Assembly: GCA_903832075.1 (NCBI GenBank)
Contig: CAILAF010000432.1
Coordinates: 1 to 8,097 of the forward strand
DNA from: an uncultured Chitinophagaceae bacterium
Lineage (GTDB): Bacteria > Bacteroidota > Bacteroidia > Chitinophagales > Chitinophagaceae
DNA length: 8,097 nucleotides
Direction of reading: 5' to 3'
A program made the translations under genes and the position numbers. This document shows, in pieces, positions 1-5,397 of this stretch (position 1 is its first letter; each line of letters begins with the position of its first letter). The notes below the pieces were generated by a model. The model ran no database searches. It was not told the origin of the DNA and worked only from the letters and a program-made list of their open reading frames with translations.

Positions 1-220
1 CTACATGACCGCCTTGATATGAAGTAATGGCAATGCCTTGTGCATCTTCTTCAATAGCAGCTTCAACAATTTCAAGAACACTTCTGTTATGACCGAGATG
101 AATAATTTCCGCGCCCTTACTTTGCATGATTCGGCGCATGATATTAATGGCTGCATCATGACCGTCAAACAAACTTGCAGCTGTAACAATTCTAACTTTA
201 TGTTTCAACATAAAACCCAT
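1..220 (-). CDS. icmF: Fused isobutyryl-CoA mutase IcmF, N-terminal B12-binding domain (partial)
   Basis: The gene reads leftward and leaves the window after 73 codons plus one base. The visible part is the N-terminal cobalamin-binding Rossmann domain. It has the KVRIVTAASLFDGHDAAINI stretch with D19 and H21 of the B12 motif (His is the lower axial Co ligand), then HLGHNRS (about 43-49), EDAQGIAITS and the terminal QGGHV. In IcmF the usual DxHxxG motif reads DGHDAA, as here, which separates it from ordinary methylmalonyl-CoA mutase small domains. In the family, full-length IcmF (about 1,100 aa) joins this domain to a MeaB-like GTPase and a mutase barrel, and interconverts isobutyryl-CoA and n-butyryl-CoA. 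Those later domains are outside the window, so a stand-alone B12-binding subunit cannot be excluded. The start could be the ATG at 220 or a second ATG at 211; 220 is used as the outermost. A good -7 box lies at 243-250 on this strand. Confidence 0.85.
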   Translation of the reverse strand, partial: MGFMLKHKVRIVTAASLFDGHDAAINIMRRIMQSKGAEIIHLGHNRSVLEIVEAAIEEDAQGIAITSYQGGHV

Positions 221-277
221 AACTAACAATTTCTGTTAAAAACAAAATTAACAGATAAAAGTTAACGATTGTTAGTT
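221..277. promoter_or_regulatory. Nested inverted repeats and -7 box between icmF and the epimerase gene
   Basis: The spacer holds a perfect 10-bp inverted repeat (AACTAACAAT at 221-230, ATTGTTAGTT at 268-277). Inside it sits a perfect 7-bp inverted repeat (CTGTTAA at 233-239, TTAACAG at 248-254) with an 8-base loop, and a GTTAAC palindrome at 261-266. On the minus strand, TAATTTTG (250-243) matches the Bacteroidota -7 consensus TAnnTTTG exactly and lies about 22 bases before the icmF ATG. No good -33 TTG is visible 19-21 bases further up. Because the -7 box lies in the loop and arm of the inner repeat, repressor binding here would block icmF transcription. That role is inferred; the repeats and box are seen directly. 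Confidence 0.4.
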
Positions 278-330
278 TTTTATGATAGTTTACCAATTTG
301 GTTTTATCTTCCGTTCACAAAATAAATCAC

Positions 331-1272
331 ATGCGATTTACAGTACAAACCAATCAATCACAAAATTTTCCAATTATCATTTTAAAAGATACTATCAATC
401 ATACTCAAGCAGAAATATATTCTTTCGGTGGATTATTGAACGCATTCAAAATTCAATTAAAAGATAAATTATTTAATTGTATTGATGGTTTTGATTCTAT
501 TGATGATGCAAAACAAAATATTACCAACGGATTTAATAGTGCGAAAATTACTCCATTCGTATGCAGATTAAAGAAAGGTGAATATAATTGGAATGATGTT
601 AATTATAAGATTAATAAATTTTATTTAGGTGAACATGCTATTCATGGAATTATTTACGATGCAGTGTTTGAAATATTAACAACACATGCAGACGAACATC
701 ATGCCACAGTTGGTTTAAGATATAAATACGAAGCAACAGATACAGGCTATCCTTTCCCGTTTGAAATATTAATCAATTGGAAATTAGAAATCAATAATAA
801 ATTATCTGTTACTACTTCCATTCTTCATCACAACAAAAAAACTATTCCGATTGCAGATGGATGGCATCCATATTTTACTTTAGGGACTAATGTTGATGAT
901 TATAGTTTACAATTTGACAGTAATACTCAAATTGAATTTGATGAAACATTAATTCCAACCGATAAAGAATTAAAAGATGAACACTTTATAAATGCATCTT
1001 CTTTAAAAGATATTTTCTTGGATAATTGTTTTGTTTTAAATAAACCCGGAGAATCAACTTGTGTTTTAAAAAATAATCAATTGCAATTAACTATTCATCC
1101 TGAAAAATCTTATCCCTATTTACAAATTTATACACCACCGCATCGTAAAAGTATTGCGATTGAAAACTTAAGCAGCATACCTGATGCATTCAATAATAAA
1201 AAAGGATTGATTTTGTTAGAACCCAATCAATCCAAAATTTTTAAAACAACTTATTCGATAAAAATTTTATAA
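331..1272 (+). CDS. Aldose 1-epimerase (mutarotase) family protein
   Basis: This 313-residue protein belongs to the galactose mutarotase-like fold, which converts alpha and beta anomers of sugars such as glucose or galactose. Family landmarks are in order: the early AEIYSFGG strand, HAIHG with H105 (the family's conserved His before Gly), DGWHPYF with the catalytic His at H179, and IAIENLSS with E278 at the position of the catalytic base. The C-terminal segment with SSIPDAFNN is typical of the group near hexose mutarotases. No signal peptide is seen, so it is probably cytoplasmic. The ATG at 331 was chosen over an in-frame TTG at 298, because the extra 11 residues do not look like family sequence and would use a rare start. 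The reading frame ends inside the 3' end of ridA on the other strand (6-bp overlap). The exact sugar substrate cannot be read from sequence. Confidence 0.85.
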   Translation: MRFTVQTNQSQNFPIIILKDTINHTQAEIYSFGGLLNAFKIQLKDKLFNCIDGFDSIDDAKQNITNGFNSAKITPFVCRLKKGEYNWNDVNYKINKFYLGEHAIHGIIYDAVFEILTTHADEHHATVGLRYKYEATDTGYPFPFEILINWKLEINNKLSVTTSILHHNKKTIPIADGWHPYFTLGTNVDDYSLQFDSNTQIEFDETLIPTDKELKDEHFINASSLKDIFLDNCFVLNKPGESTCVLKNNQLQLTIHPEKSYPYLQIYTPPHRKSIAIENLSSIPDAFNNKKGLILLEPNQSKIFKTTYSIKIL

Positions 1273-1653
1273 ACTTACTGTCGCAATCATACTGATCTCA
1301 ACATTTACATTCTTTGGCAACCCTTTCACAGCAACAGTTTCACGTGCTGGATAATCGCTGCTAAAATAACTTCCATACACTTCATTCACTTCAGTAAACA
1401 AACTCATATCACTTAAAAAAATGGTTGTTTTTACAATATGCTCAAAAGTAAGTTTGGCTTCATCTAAAATGGCTTTTAAATTTTTCATTACTTGATGGGC
1501 TTCTTCTTTTACTGTTCCTTTAATTAACTCATTGGTTGAAGGATCAATTGCAACTTGTCCGCTGATAAATAATAATTCGCCCGTTTTTACAGCTTGATTA
1601 TAAGGACCAATCGGCGCAGGTGCTTTATCTGTTTTAATAATTTGTTTCGACAT
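1267..1653 (-). CDS. ridA: RidA family 2-iminobutanoate/2-iminopropanoate deaminase
   Basis: This 128-residue protein is of normal length for the RidA/YjgF/UK114 family, cytosolic trimers that hydrolyse reactive enamines and imines (for example 2-aminoacrylate from serine or threonine dehydratases) to 2-oxoacids and ammonia. Visible landmarks are PIGPYNQAV with Y18, LFISGQV, the central TTIFLSDM strand, and YPARETVAV with R104, the arginine that binds the substrate carboxylate. E119 in NVEIS matches the conserved Glu near the C-terminus. The residue after the arginine is Glu instead of the more common Ser, a variant I associate with Bacteroidota members. The ATG at 1653 begins the canonical SKQII start; an upstream in-frame ATG at 1698 would add 15 non-family residues. 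The gene is divergent from tsaB and convergent with the epimerase gene. Confidence 0.95.
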   Translation of the reverse strand: MSKQIIKTDKAPAPIGPYNQAVKTGELLFISGQVAIDPSTNELIKGTVKEEAHQVMKNLKAILDEAKLTFEHIVKTTIFLSDMSLFTEVNEVYGSYFSSDYPARETVAVKGLPKNVNVEISMIATVSL

Positions 1654-1704
1654 AAAAATAAATTTAGAATGTTTGGCAATTAACAGCATTTCCTTCAATC
1701 AACC

Positions 1705-1759
1705 TATTTTTGTGCAAATCATTTTTACATATCTATTATGTAGAAATAATTTGCGCAAA
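1705..1759. promoter_or_regulatory. Candidate -7 box and paired TTTGYGCAAA sites in the ridA-tsaB spacer
   Basis: TATTTTTG at 1705-1712 matches the TAnnTTTG -7 consensus on the plus strand and could serve tsaB (ATG 1778), although no TTG is present at the expected -33 distance. A perfect 10-bp palindrome, TTTGCGCAAA, lies at 1750-1759, just upstream of the tsaB start. A one-mismatch copy, TTTGTGCAAA, lies at 1709-1718 and overlaps the -7 box. The two are 41 bases apart, about four helical turns. A shared regulatory protein site is an inference. Confidence 0.3.
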
Positions 1760-1777
1760 AAATTTATCCTTTATAAG

Positions 1778-2467
1778 ATGTCATTGATATTAAACATAGA
1801 TACAGCAACAGAACATGCATCAGTATGTTTAAGCAATGATGGAATTTTATTGGCATTAGAAGAAAGCATTGATCAAAAAAATCATGCATCTTTTATTCAG
1901 CCTGCGATTAAAAAAATTTTTTCTTCTCTAAATCTGTCATTGAATGATATTGTTGCTATTTCTGTTACTAACGGCCCGGGAAGTTATACTGGCTTAAGAG
2001 TTGGATTAGCTTCTGCAAAAGGTTTATGTTTTGCTTTGAATAAACCACTGATTGTTGTAAACACTTTGGAAGTAATGGCAATTGCAGCAATTGATGAAAT
2101 AAAGAAAACTAAAAAAGAAACAAGTAATATATTGTTTTGTCCGATGATTGATGCAAGAAGAATGGAAGTATTTACTGCATTATTTGATGATTCATTGCAA
2201 ACCATCATGCCTTCTTCGGCAATAATCATTGATGAACATTTATTTACAGCCCATCTGTCAAAACAAACAATTATTTTTAGTGGAAATGGTTCGGAAAAAT
2301 GTAGGAACATCATTAAACATCCTAATGCTTATTATTCTTCAATACAATATAATTCTTCGTACATGATTAAATTTTCCGAAGAAAAGTTAGCAAGTCAGCA
2401 GTTTGCTGATTTGGCATACAGTGAACCTTTTTATTTAAAAGAGTTTTATACTCCACAAAAAAAGTAG
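1778..2467 (+). CDS. tsaB: tRNA N6-threonylcarbamoyladenosine biosynthesis protein TsaB
   Basis: The product (229 aa) is the TsaB/YeaZ subunit. With TsaD and TsaE it transfers the threonylcarbamoyl group to A37 of tRNAs that read ANN codons; TsaB itself is a scaffold that pairs with TsaD. The actin-like ASKHA N-terminal fold shows as ILNIDTATEHASV (D8, T9) and the signature GPGSYTGLRVG at residues 66-76, followed by LASAKGLCFALNKPLIVVNT. The end, EPFYLKEFYTP, matches the family's closing ePxYlk motif. Length is the family norm. The frame stays open upstream to a TTG at 1673, but family similarity begins at the ATG at 1778. An A-tract/T-tract run lies near 1910-1923 inside the gene. It stands alone on its strand, with about 100 bases before the next gene and no clear terminator after it. 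Confidence 0.93.
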   Translation: MSLILNIDTATEHASVCLSNDGILLALEESIDQKNHASFIQPAIKKIFSSLNLSLNDIVAISVTNGPGSYTGLRVGLASAKGLCFALNKPLIVVNTLEVMAIAAIDEIKKTKKETSNILFCPMIDARRMEVFTALFDDSLQTIMPSSAIIIDEHLFTAHLSKQTIIFSGNGSEKCRNIIKHPNAYYSSIQYNSSYMIKFSEEKLASQQFADLAYSEPFYLKEFYTPQKK

Positions 2468-2493
2468 ATTTAGTTTATATATTTTTTTTAAAA

Positions 2494-2501
2494 TAAGTTT
2501 G
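2494..2501 (+). promoter_or_regulatory. Candidate -7 promoter element for the ArsR-type gene
   Basis: TAAGTTTG matches the Bacteroidota sigma-A -7 consensus TAnnTTTG exactly. A weak TTTA at 2474-2477 is the only -33 candidate, 16 bases upstream. Transcription would start near 2507-2510, giving a leader of about 60 bases that contains the palindromes listed next. Confidence 0.4.
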
Positions 2502-2508
2502 TAAAATC

Positions 2509-2551
2509 AACAAATATTGTTTTAACTTTATGCAATAGAATTATTGTATAA
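2509..2551. promoter_or_regulatory. Candidate operator palindromes in the leader of the ArsR-type gene
   Basis: A 24-bp imperfect palindrome spans 2528-2551: arms TTATGCAATA and TATTGTATAA with a 4-base centre and one mismatch. A second, shorter inverted repeat (AACAA, 3-base centre, TTGTT) lies at 2509-2521, where transcription would begin. ArsR-family proteins bind imperfect palindromes of about this size in their own promoters, so autoregulation is likely. Which repeat is bound cannot be told from sequence. Confidence 0.45.
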
Positions 2552-2568
2552 CCCCCAATTATTATTTT

Positions 2569-2904
2569 ATGACTCATTCACAAAACTTCCTAACATTAAA
2601 CAACGGAAGAGCACTTGTAAAAATTGATTTAGTGCAAAGCAAAAAAGCTGCAATGACATTAAGGGCAATTAATCACAAACTTCGCCAACAAATGTTAAAG
2701 CTACTTGATGAACACAAACGCATGACGGTAACAGAATTGTATGTAAAACTTCGTTTAGAGCAATCTGTAGCCTCACAACATTTGGCAATCCTTCGTCGTG
2801 CAGGAATTGTAAGTACACAACGTACTGGCAAATTCATCTTTTATTCTCCTAATTACACACGCATTGCTGAAGTAATCAAATTTGCAACAGATTTAGTAGG
2901 ATAA
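2569..2904 (+). CDS. ArsR/SmtB-family winged-helix transcriptional regulator (cysteine-free)
   Basis: The product is 111 residues, the usual size for single-domain ArsR repressors. The core is a winged helix: helix LRQQMLKLLDEH (38-49), helix TVTELYVKL (53-61), recognition helix QSVASQHLAILRRAGI (65-80), and a beta wing STQRTGKFIFY (82-92) ending in the family's YSP turn. The protein has no cysteine, so it lacks the ELCVC-type metal box and also the two cysteines with which BigR/SqrR sense persulfides. No His/Asp cluster is obvious in the last helix. Its ligand is therefore unknown, and a constitutive or redox-independent role is possible. A palindromic candidate operator sits in its own leader. 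A terminator follows it, so it is probably monocistronic, although the next gene handles persulfides. Confidence 0.88.
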   Translation: MTHSQNFLTLNNGRALVKIDLVQSKKAAMTLRAINHKLRQQMLKLLDEHKRMTVTELYVKLRLEQSVASQHLAILRRAGIVSTQRTGKFIFYSPNYTRIAEVIKFATDLVG

Positions 2905-2937
2905 AAAGTGTAATTAACTTTTTGTTATCCATCTTTT

Positions 2938-2972
2938 AATGGCACAGTTATTAAGCTGTGCCATTATTATTT
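2938..2972 (+). terminator. Rho-independent terminator after the ArsR-type gene
   Basis: Perfect 11-bp stem (TAATGGCACAG at 2937-2947 with CTGTGCCATTA at 2956-2966) and an 8-base loop, followed at once by the T-rich TTATTTTT. It begins 33 bases after the stop codon at 2904 and ends before the next ATG at 2998. There is no matching T-run on the minus strand, so it appears to act rightward only. Confidence 0.85.
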
Positions 2973-2997
2973 TTACATTCGCAAAAATTATTCGCTC

Positions 2998-3513
2998 ATG
3001 TTCATTCAGCAATTATATACCGGATGTTTAAGTGAAGCTGCCTATTATATTGAAAGTGATGGTGAAGCTGCTGTGATAGATCCTTTACGCGATATTGATG
3101 ACTATCTTCTATTAGCCACTGAACGAAAAACTAAAATCAAATATATTTTAGAAACACATTTTCACGCTGATTTTGTAAGTGGTCATATAGACTTGGCTGC
3201 TGCAACCGGCGCTACAATTGTTTTTGGCCCAGATACAGTCACAAATATTCCCGTACACATTGCCAAAGATGGTGAACAATTTTCACTCGGAAAATTAACT
3301 ATTGAAGTATTGCATACACCAGGACATACTTTGGAAAGTAGTTGTTATTTATTGAAGGATGAGAATAAAAAAGATTATGCAATATTTACCGGTGATACTT
3401 TATTTGTAGGAGATGTTGGCAGACCTGATCTAGCACAAAAAGGTGAAGAATTAACCATGCAAGATCTTGCAGGCATGATGTATGATAGTTTGCAAAAAAA
3501 ATTATGCCATTAA
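2998..3513 (+). CDS. Persulfide dioxygenase MBL-fold domain, 5' part of a frame-split gene
   Basis: This first frame (171 codons) encodes most of an ETHE1/CstB-like metallo-beta-lactamase domain. Persulfide dioxygenases of this group oxidise low-molecular-weight thiol persulfides to sulfite using one Fe(II). The start FIQQLYTGCLSEAAYYIES is typical of the family. THFHADFVSGH carries H54, H56 and D58; HTPGH carries H110; GDTLFVGDVGRPDL carries D133. By analogy with ETHE1, H54, H110 and D133 would be the three iron ligands, so all of them lie in this frame. The normal protein continues from MYDSLQKK into a KIMPL-like junction, but here the frame runs into LCH and a TAA at 3511-3513 just after an A8 run. 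The remainder is encoded in the -1 frame from 3501-3504 onward. A full product made by a -1 shift would be 471 aa. TACATTCG at 2974-2981 is a near-consensus -7 box but would give a very short leader. Confidence 0.85.
   Translation: MFIQQLYTGCLSEAAYYIESDGEAAVIDPLRDIDDYLLLATERKTKIKYILETHFHADFVSGHIDLAAATGATIVFGPDTVTNIPVHIAKDGEQFSLGKLTIEVLHTPGHTLESSCYLLKDENKKDYAIFTGDTLFVGDVGRPDLAQKGEELTMQDLAGMMYDSLQKKLCH
3494..3503 (+). other. A8 slippery run at the frame change (programmed -1 shift or one-base deletion)
   Basis: Eight A residues (3494-3501) follow a C. In the first frame they are read as the end of CAA, then AAA AAA, which makes an in-phase A AAA AAA heptamer, a classic X XXY YYZ -1 slippery site. 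Slipping back one base makes the next codons ATT ATG CCA TTA (I-M-P-L), which matches the usual family junction. A genome with nine A residues would encode the same protein with no shift. A short possible stem (GCCAT 3506-3510 with ATGGC 3541-3545) lies only four bases downstream and is a weak stimulator candidate. No Shine-Dalgarno-like stimulator is seen upstream. Confidence 0.6.
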
Positions 3514-4412
3514 ACGATGATATTATTTTATATCCTGCACATGGCGAAGGAAGCAGTTGCGGAAAAAATTTAGGACCAGAAACTTATAGCACTATCGGCA
3601 ATCAAAAACAAACTAATTATGCTTTACAACAAGCAACAAAGGAAGATTTTATAAAAGCAGTTACTGAAGGATTAGCATTACCCCCTGCATATTTTCCAAT
3701 TAATGCAAAGATTAATAAAGAAGGATACAAAAGCTTAAACAACATCATGGAAAAAGCATTGCAACCCTTAAGTGTTGATGTATTCAAATCAAAAATTAAA
3801 AATAGTGATGTAATAATTTTGGATACAAGAAGAGCTGAAATATTTACACAAGGCTTTGTACCCGGTTCAATATTTATTGGTTTAGAAGGTCGCTTTGCAG
3901 AATGGGCAGGCAGCTTATTATCATTTGATAAACCAATTATTCTTGTTACAGAAAATGGAAAAGAAAAGGAAACAATTATTCGTTTAGCAAGAGTAGGTTT
4001 TGAAAAGATAGATGGTTATTTGCAAAGCGGTTATGAAGCATGGAAAGCAGCAGGAGAAACAATTGATATAATTATTGACGTTAAAGCCGATGAATTAGCA
4101 ATGGATATTCCGTTTGATGAAAATTTAGTAATTGTTGATGTAAGAAAAGAAACAGAATTTGCTGATGGACATATTAAACAAGCTGTCAATATTCCATTAT
4201 TAGAATTGAATGATCCCGGAAGTATGGCAAATATGGAAGACAATCAAAACATTTATATTCATTGTGCGGGTGGTTACAGAAGTTTAATTGCTTCTTCATT
4301 AATAAAAAAAGAAGGCATTCATAATATTCGCAATGTTGTTGGCGGTTGGAAGAGCATCAAAGAATTATCTGATAAATTTGAAATAGAAAAAACTGTTGAA
4401 GCATTAAATTAA
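3504..4412 (+). CDS. Persulfide dioxygenase C-terminus with tandem rhodanese domains, 3' part of a frame-split gene
   Basis: This second frame (302 codons from an ATG at 3504, overlapping the first frame by 10 bases) supplies the end of the MBL fold and two rhodanese domains. YPAHGEGSSCGKN (H13, C19) is the family's closing MBL motif, followed by GNQKQTNYAL and the PPAYFP linker (60-65). Rhodanese domain 1 spans about 90-185 and has no Cys in its active-site loop position (ILVTENGKE), so it is a pseudo-domain. Rhodanese domain 2 (about 195-290) has DVRKETEFADGHI and the active loop CAGGYR with catalytic C254. The order MBL, pseudo-rhodanese, active rhodanese matches CstB-type fusions, where the rhodanese passes sulfane sulfur to sulfite to give thiosulfate. 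Independent initiation at 3504 would yield a protein that starts inside the MBL fold, so this is more likely the second half of one protein than a separate gene. Confidence 0.85.
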   Translation: MPLNDDIILYPAHGEGSSCGKNLGPETYSTIGNQKQTNYALQQATKEDFIKAVTEGLALPPAYFPINAKINKEGYKSLNNIMEKALQPLSVDVFKSKIKNSDVIILDTRRAEIFTQGFVPGSIFIGLEGRFAEWAGSLLSFDKPIILVTENGKEKETIIRLARVGFEKIDGYLQSGYEAWKAAGETIDIIIDVKADELAMDIPFDENLVIVDVRKETEFADGHIKQAVNIPLLELNDPGSMANMEDNQNIYIHCAGGYRSLIASSLIKKEGIHNIRNVVGGWKSIKELSDKFEIEKTVEALN

Positions 4413-4445
4413 TTTGCCATTTTTTTATTCTGCATTTGAAACGAG

Positions 4446-4466
4446 CGTGGCAACGAAGATGCCATG
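4446..4466. other. Hairpin in the convergent gap between the dioxygenase and acyltransferase genes
   Basis: CGTGGCA (4446-4452) pairs with TGCCATG (4460-4466) around a 7-base loop, with one G-T wobble. It lies in the 79-base convergent spacer 4413-4491, where transcription from both sides must stop. Neither side carries a strong T-run directly after the stem, so a terminator role is weak. The stretch from about 4439 to 4485 looks richer in G and C than its surroundings. Confidence 0.25.
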
Positions 4467-4491
4467 AAAAACTAAAGCTGGTCTCAAAAAA

Positions 4492-5376
4492 TTATTCAAT
4501 CACCAAATGCTGATGCTTTTCGGGATCAAATTGAAACTTCCATCTTTTGTGTGTCCATAAATAATTTGCAGGAATTTTTTTAACTGCTTGCTCAACTTTA
4601 TTCGCAAAAATTTTAGTTAACTCACCATCTTTAAATTCATTTGGTGTGGTTGTTATGATTTCACAATCAGTTCGAAAATAACCACGCTTTGTTTTATAAA
4701 AATGTGCGAACACAATGGCAGTATTATTTTTTTTTGCTCCTTTTTCAGGACCCGGAATAAAGGGGGTGAGTCTATCAAAAAATTTAATCCAATAACTTTT
4801 GTTAGGATTTGATGGACGCTGATCTGCAGCCAAACCCAATGCATATCTACCTCTTACGTATGTATGAAATTTGGTTTTAAATTCTGATGTAGGAATTAAA
4901 ATAGATTTATACTTTACCCTTATATCATAAATTATTTTATCAAATACTTTATTGTCAAGCGGCATATACACGCCAACAAAAGGATATTTACAAGTTAAAG
5001 CCGCCCCATAATTAACCATTTCCCAATTAAAAAAATGTCCGGCCAAAAATTCAATATTAATTCCTGTATCGTATAAATCATTTATAATTTCAACATTCGA
5101 AGAAAATCTTTTTTCGAATTCCTTTTTTGTGATAGAAATTAATTTTATCATTTCAATAAAATTATCAATCAGGTTATGATAGAAGTCTTTGGCAATTCTT
5201 ATTTTTTCCTTTTCTGTTTTTTCAGGAAAAGCAATGTTTAAATTTTGCATCACCACATCTTTTCTATAACCAAAAATATAATACACCAATGCATAAATTG
5301 CATCACTTAATACATACATTACTCGCCATGGCAATAAGGATAATAAATAAAACAAACCATATACTATATAATACAT
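4492..5376 (-). CDS. LpxL/HtrB-like lysophospholipid acyltransferase family protein
   Basis: The 294-residue product matches the Lip_A_acyltrans family, inner-membrane enzymes that add acyl chains to lipid A or related lysolipids from the cytoplasmic face. The N-terminus (about 1-35) is hydrophobic and can serve as a membrane anchor. It is followed by the family's YRKDVVMQNLNIAFPEKT segment (37-54). The catalytic H-x4-E motif is LAGHFFNWE with H114 and E119. Later landmarks are GLAADQRPS and, near the C-terminus, the conserved NYLWTHKRWKF. The length is normal. Which acceptor is used (lipid A or another lipid, such as those of Bacteroidota) cannot be decided from sequence. Its start lies 21 bp after the ispG stop on the same strand, so the two are probably cotranscribed with ispG first. 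Confidence 0.88.
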   Translation of the reverse strand: MYYIVYGLFYLLSLLPWRVMYVLSDAIYALVYYIFGYRKDVVMQNLNIAFPEKTEKEKIRIAKDFYHNLIDNFIEMIKLISITKKEFEKRFSSNVEIINDLYDTGINIEFLAGHFFNWEMVNYGAALTCKYPFVGVYMPLDNKVFDKIIYDIRVKYKSILIPTSEFKTKFHTYVRGRYALGLAADQRPSNPNKSYWIKFFDRLTPFIPGPEKGAKKNNTAIVFAHFYKTKRGYFRTDCEIITTTPNEFKDGELTKIFANKVEQAVKKIPANYLWTHKRWKFQFDPEKHQHLVIE

Positions 5377-5397
5377 AAATAAATTTTAGTTGAATGA

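Noticed and set aside
298..330. Upstream TTG start extending the epimerase gene by 11 codons
   Set aside because: The added residues do not resemble the family start and the ATG at 331 gives a normal protein.
1654..1777. Longer starts for ridA (ATG 1698) and tsaB (TTG 1673), which would overlap each other
   Set aside because: Family similarity begins at 1653 and 1778; the extensions are low-complexity translations of the promoter spacer.
1908..1924. A7T6 run inside tsaB as a second slippage site
   Set aside because: The tsaB frame is intact across it and family motifs continue on both sides; it is ordinary AT-rich coding sequence.
1984..2313. 109-codon minus-strand frame opposite tsaB
   Set aside because: It lies wholly inside tsaB and its sequence has no recognisable domain.
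3505..3546. Stem TGCCAT/ATGGCG as a frameshift-stimulating structure
   Set aside because: Only 5-6 bp with a loop of about 30 bases and a spacer of three to four bases, so too weak to count as evidence of programmed shifting.
4031..4243. Minus-strand frame opposite the rhodanese region, and another at 4653-4844 in a second frame of the acyltransferase gene
   Set aside because: Both are out-of-frame shadows of genes with clear motifs.
2569..4412. ArsR-type gene and dioxygenase as a single operon
   Set aside because: A strong intrinsic terminator with an 11-bp stem and T-run stands between them.
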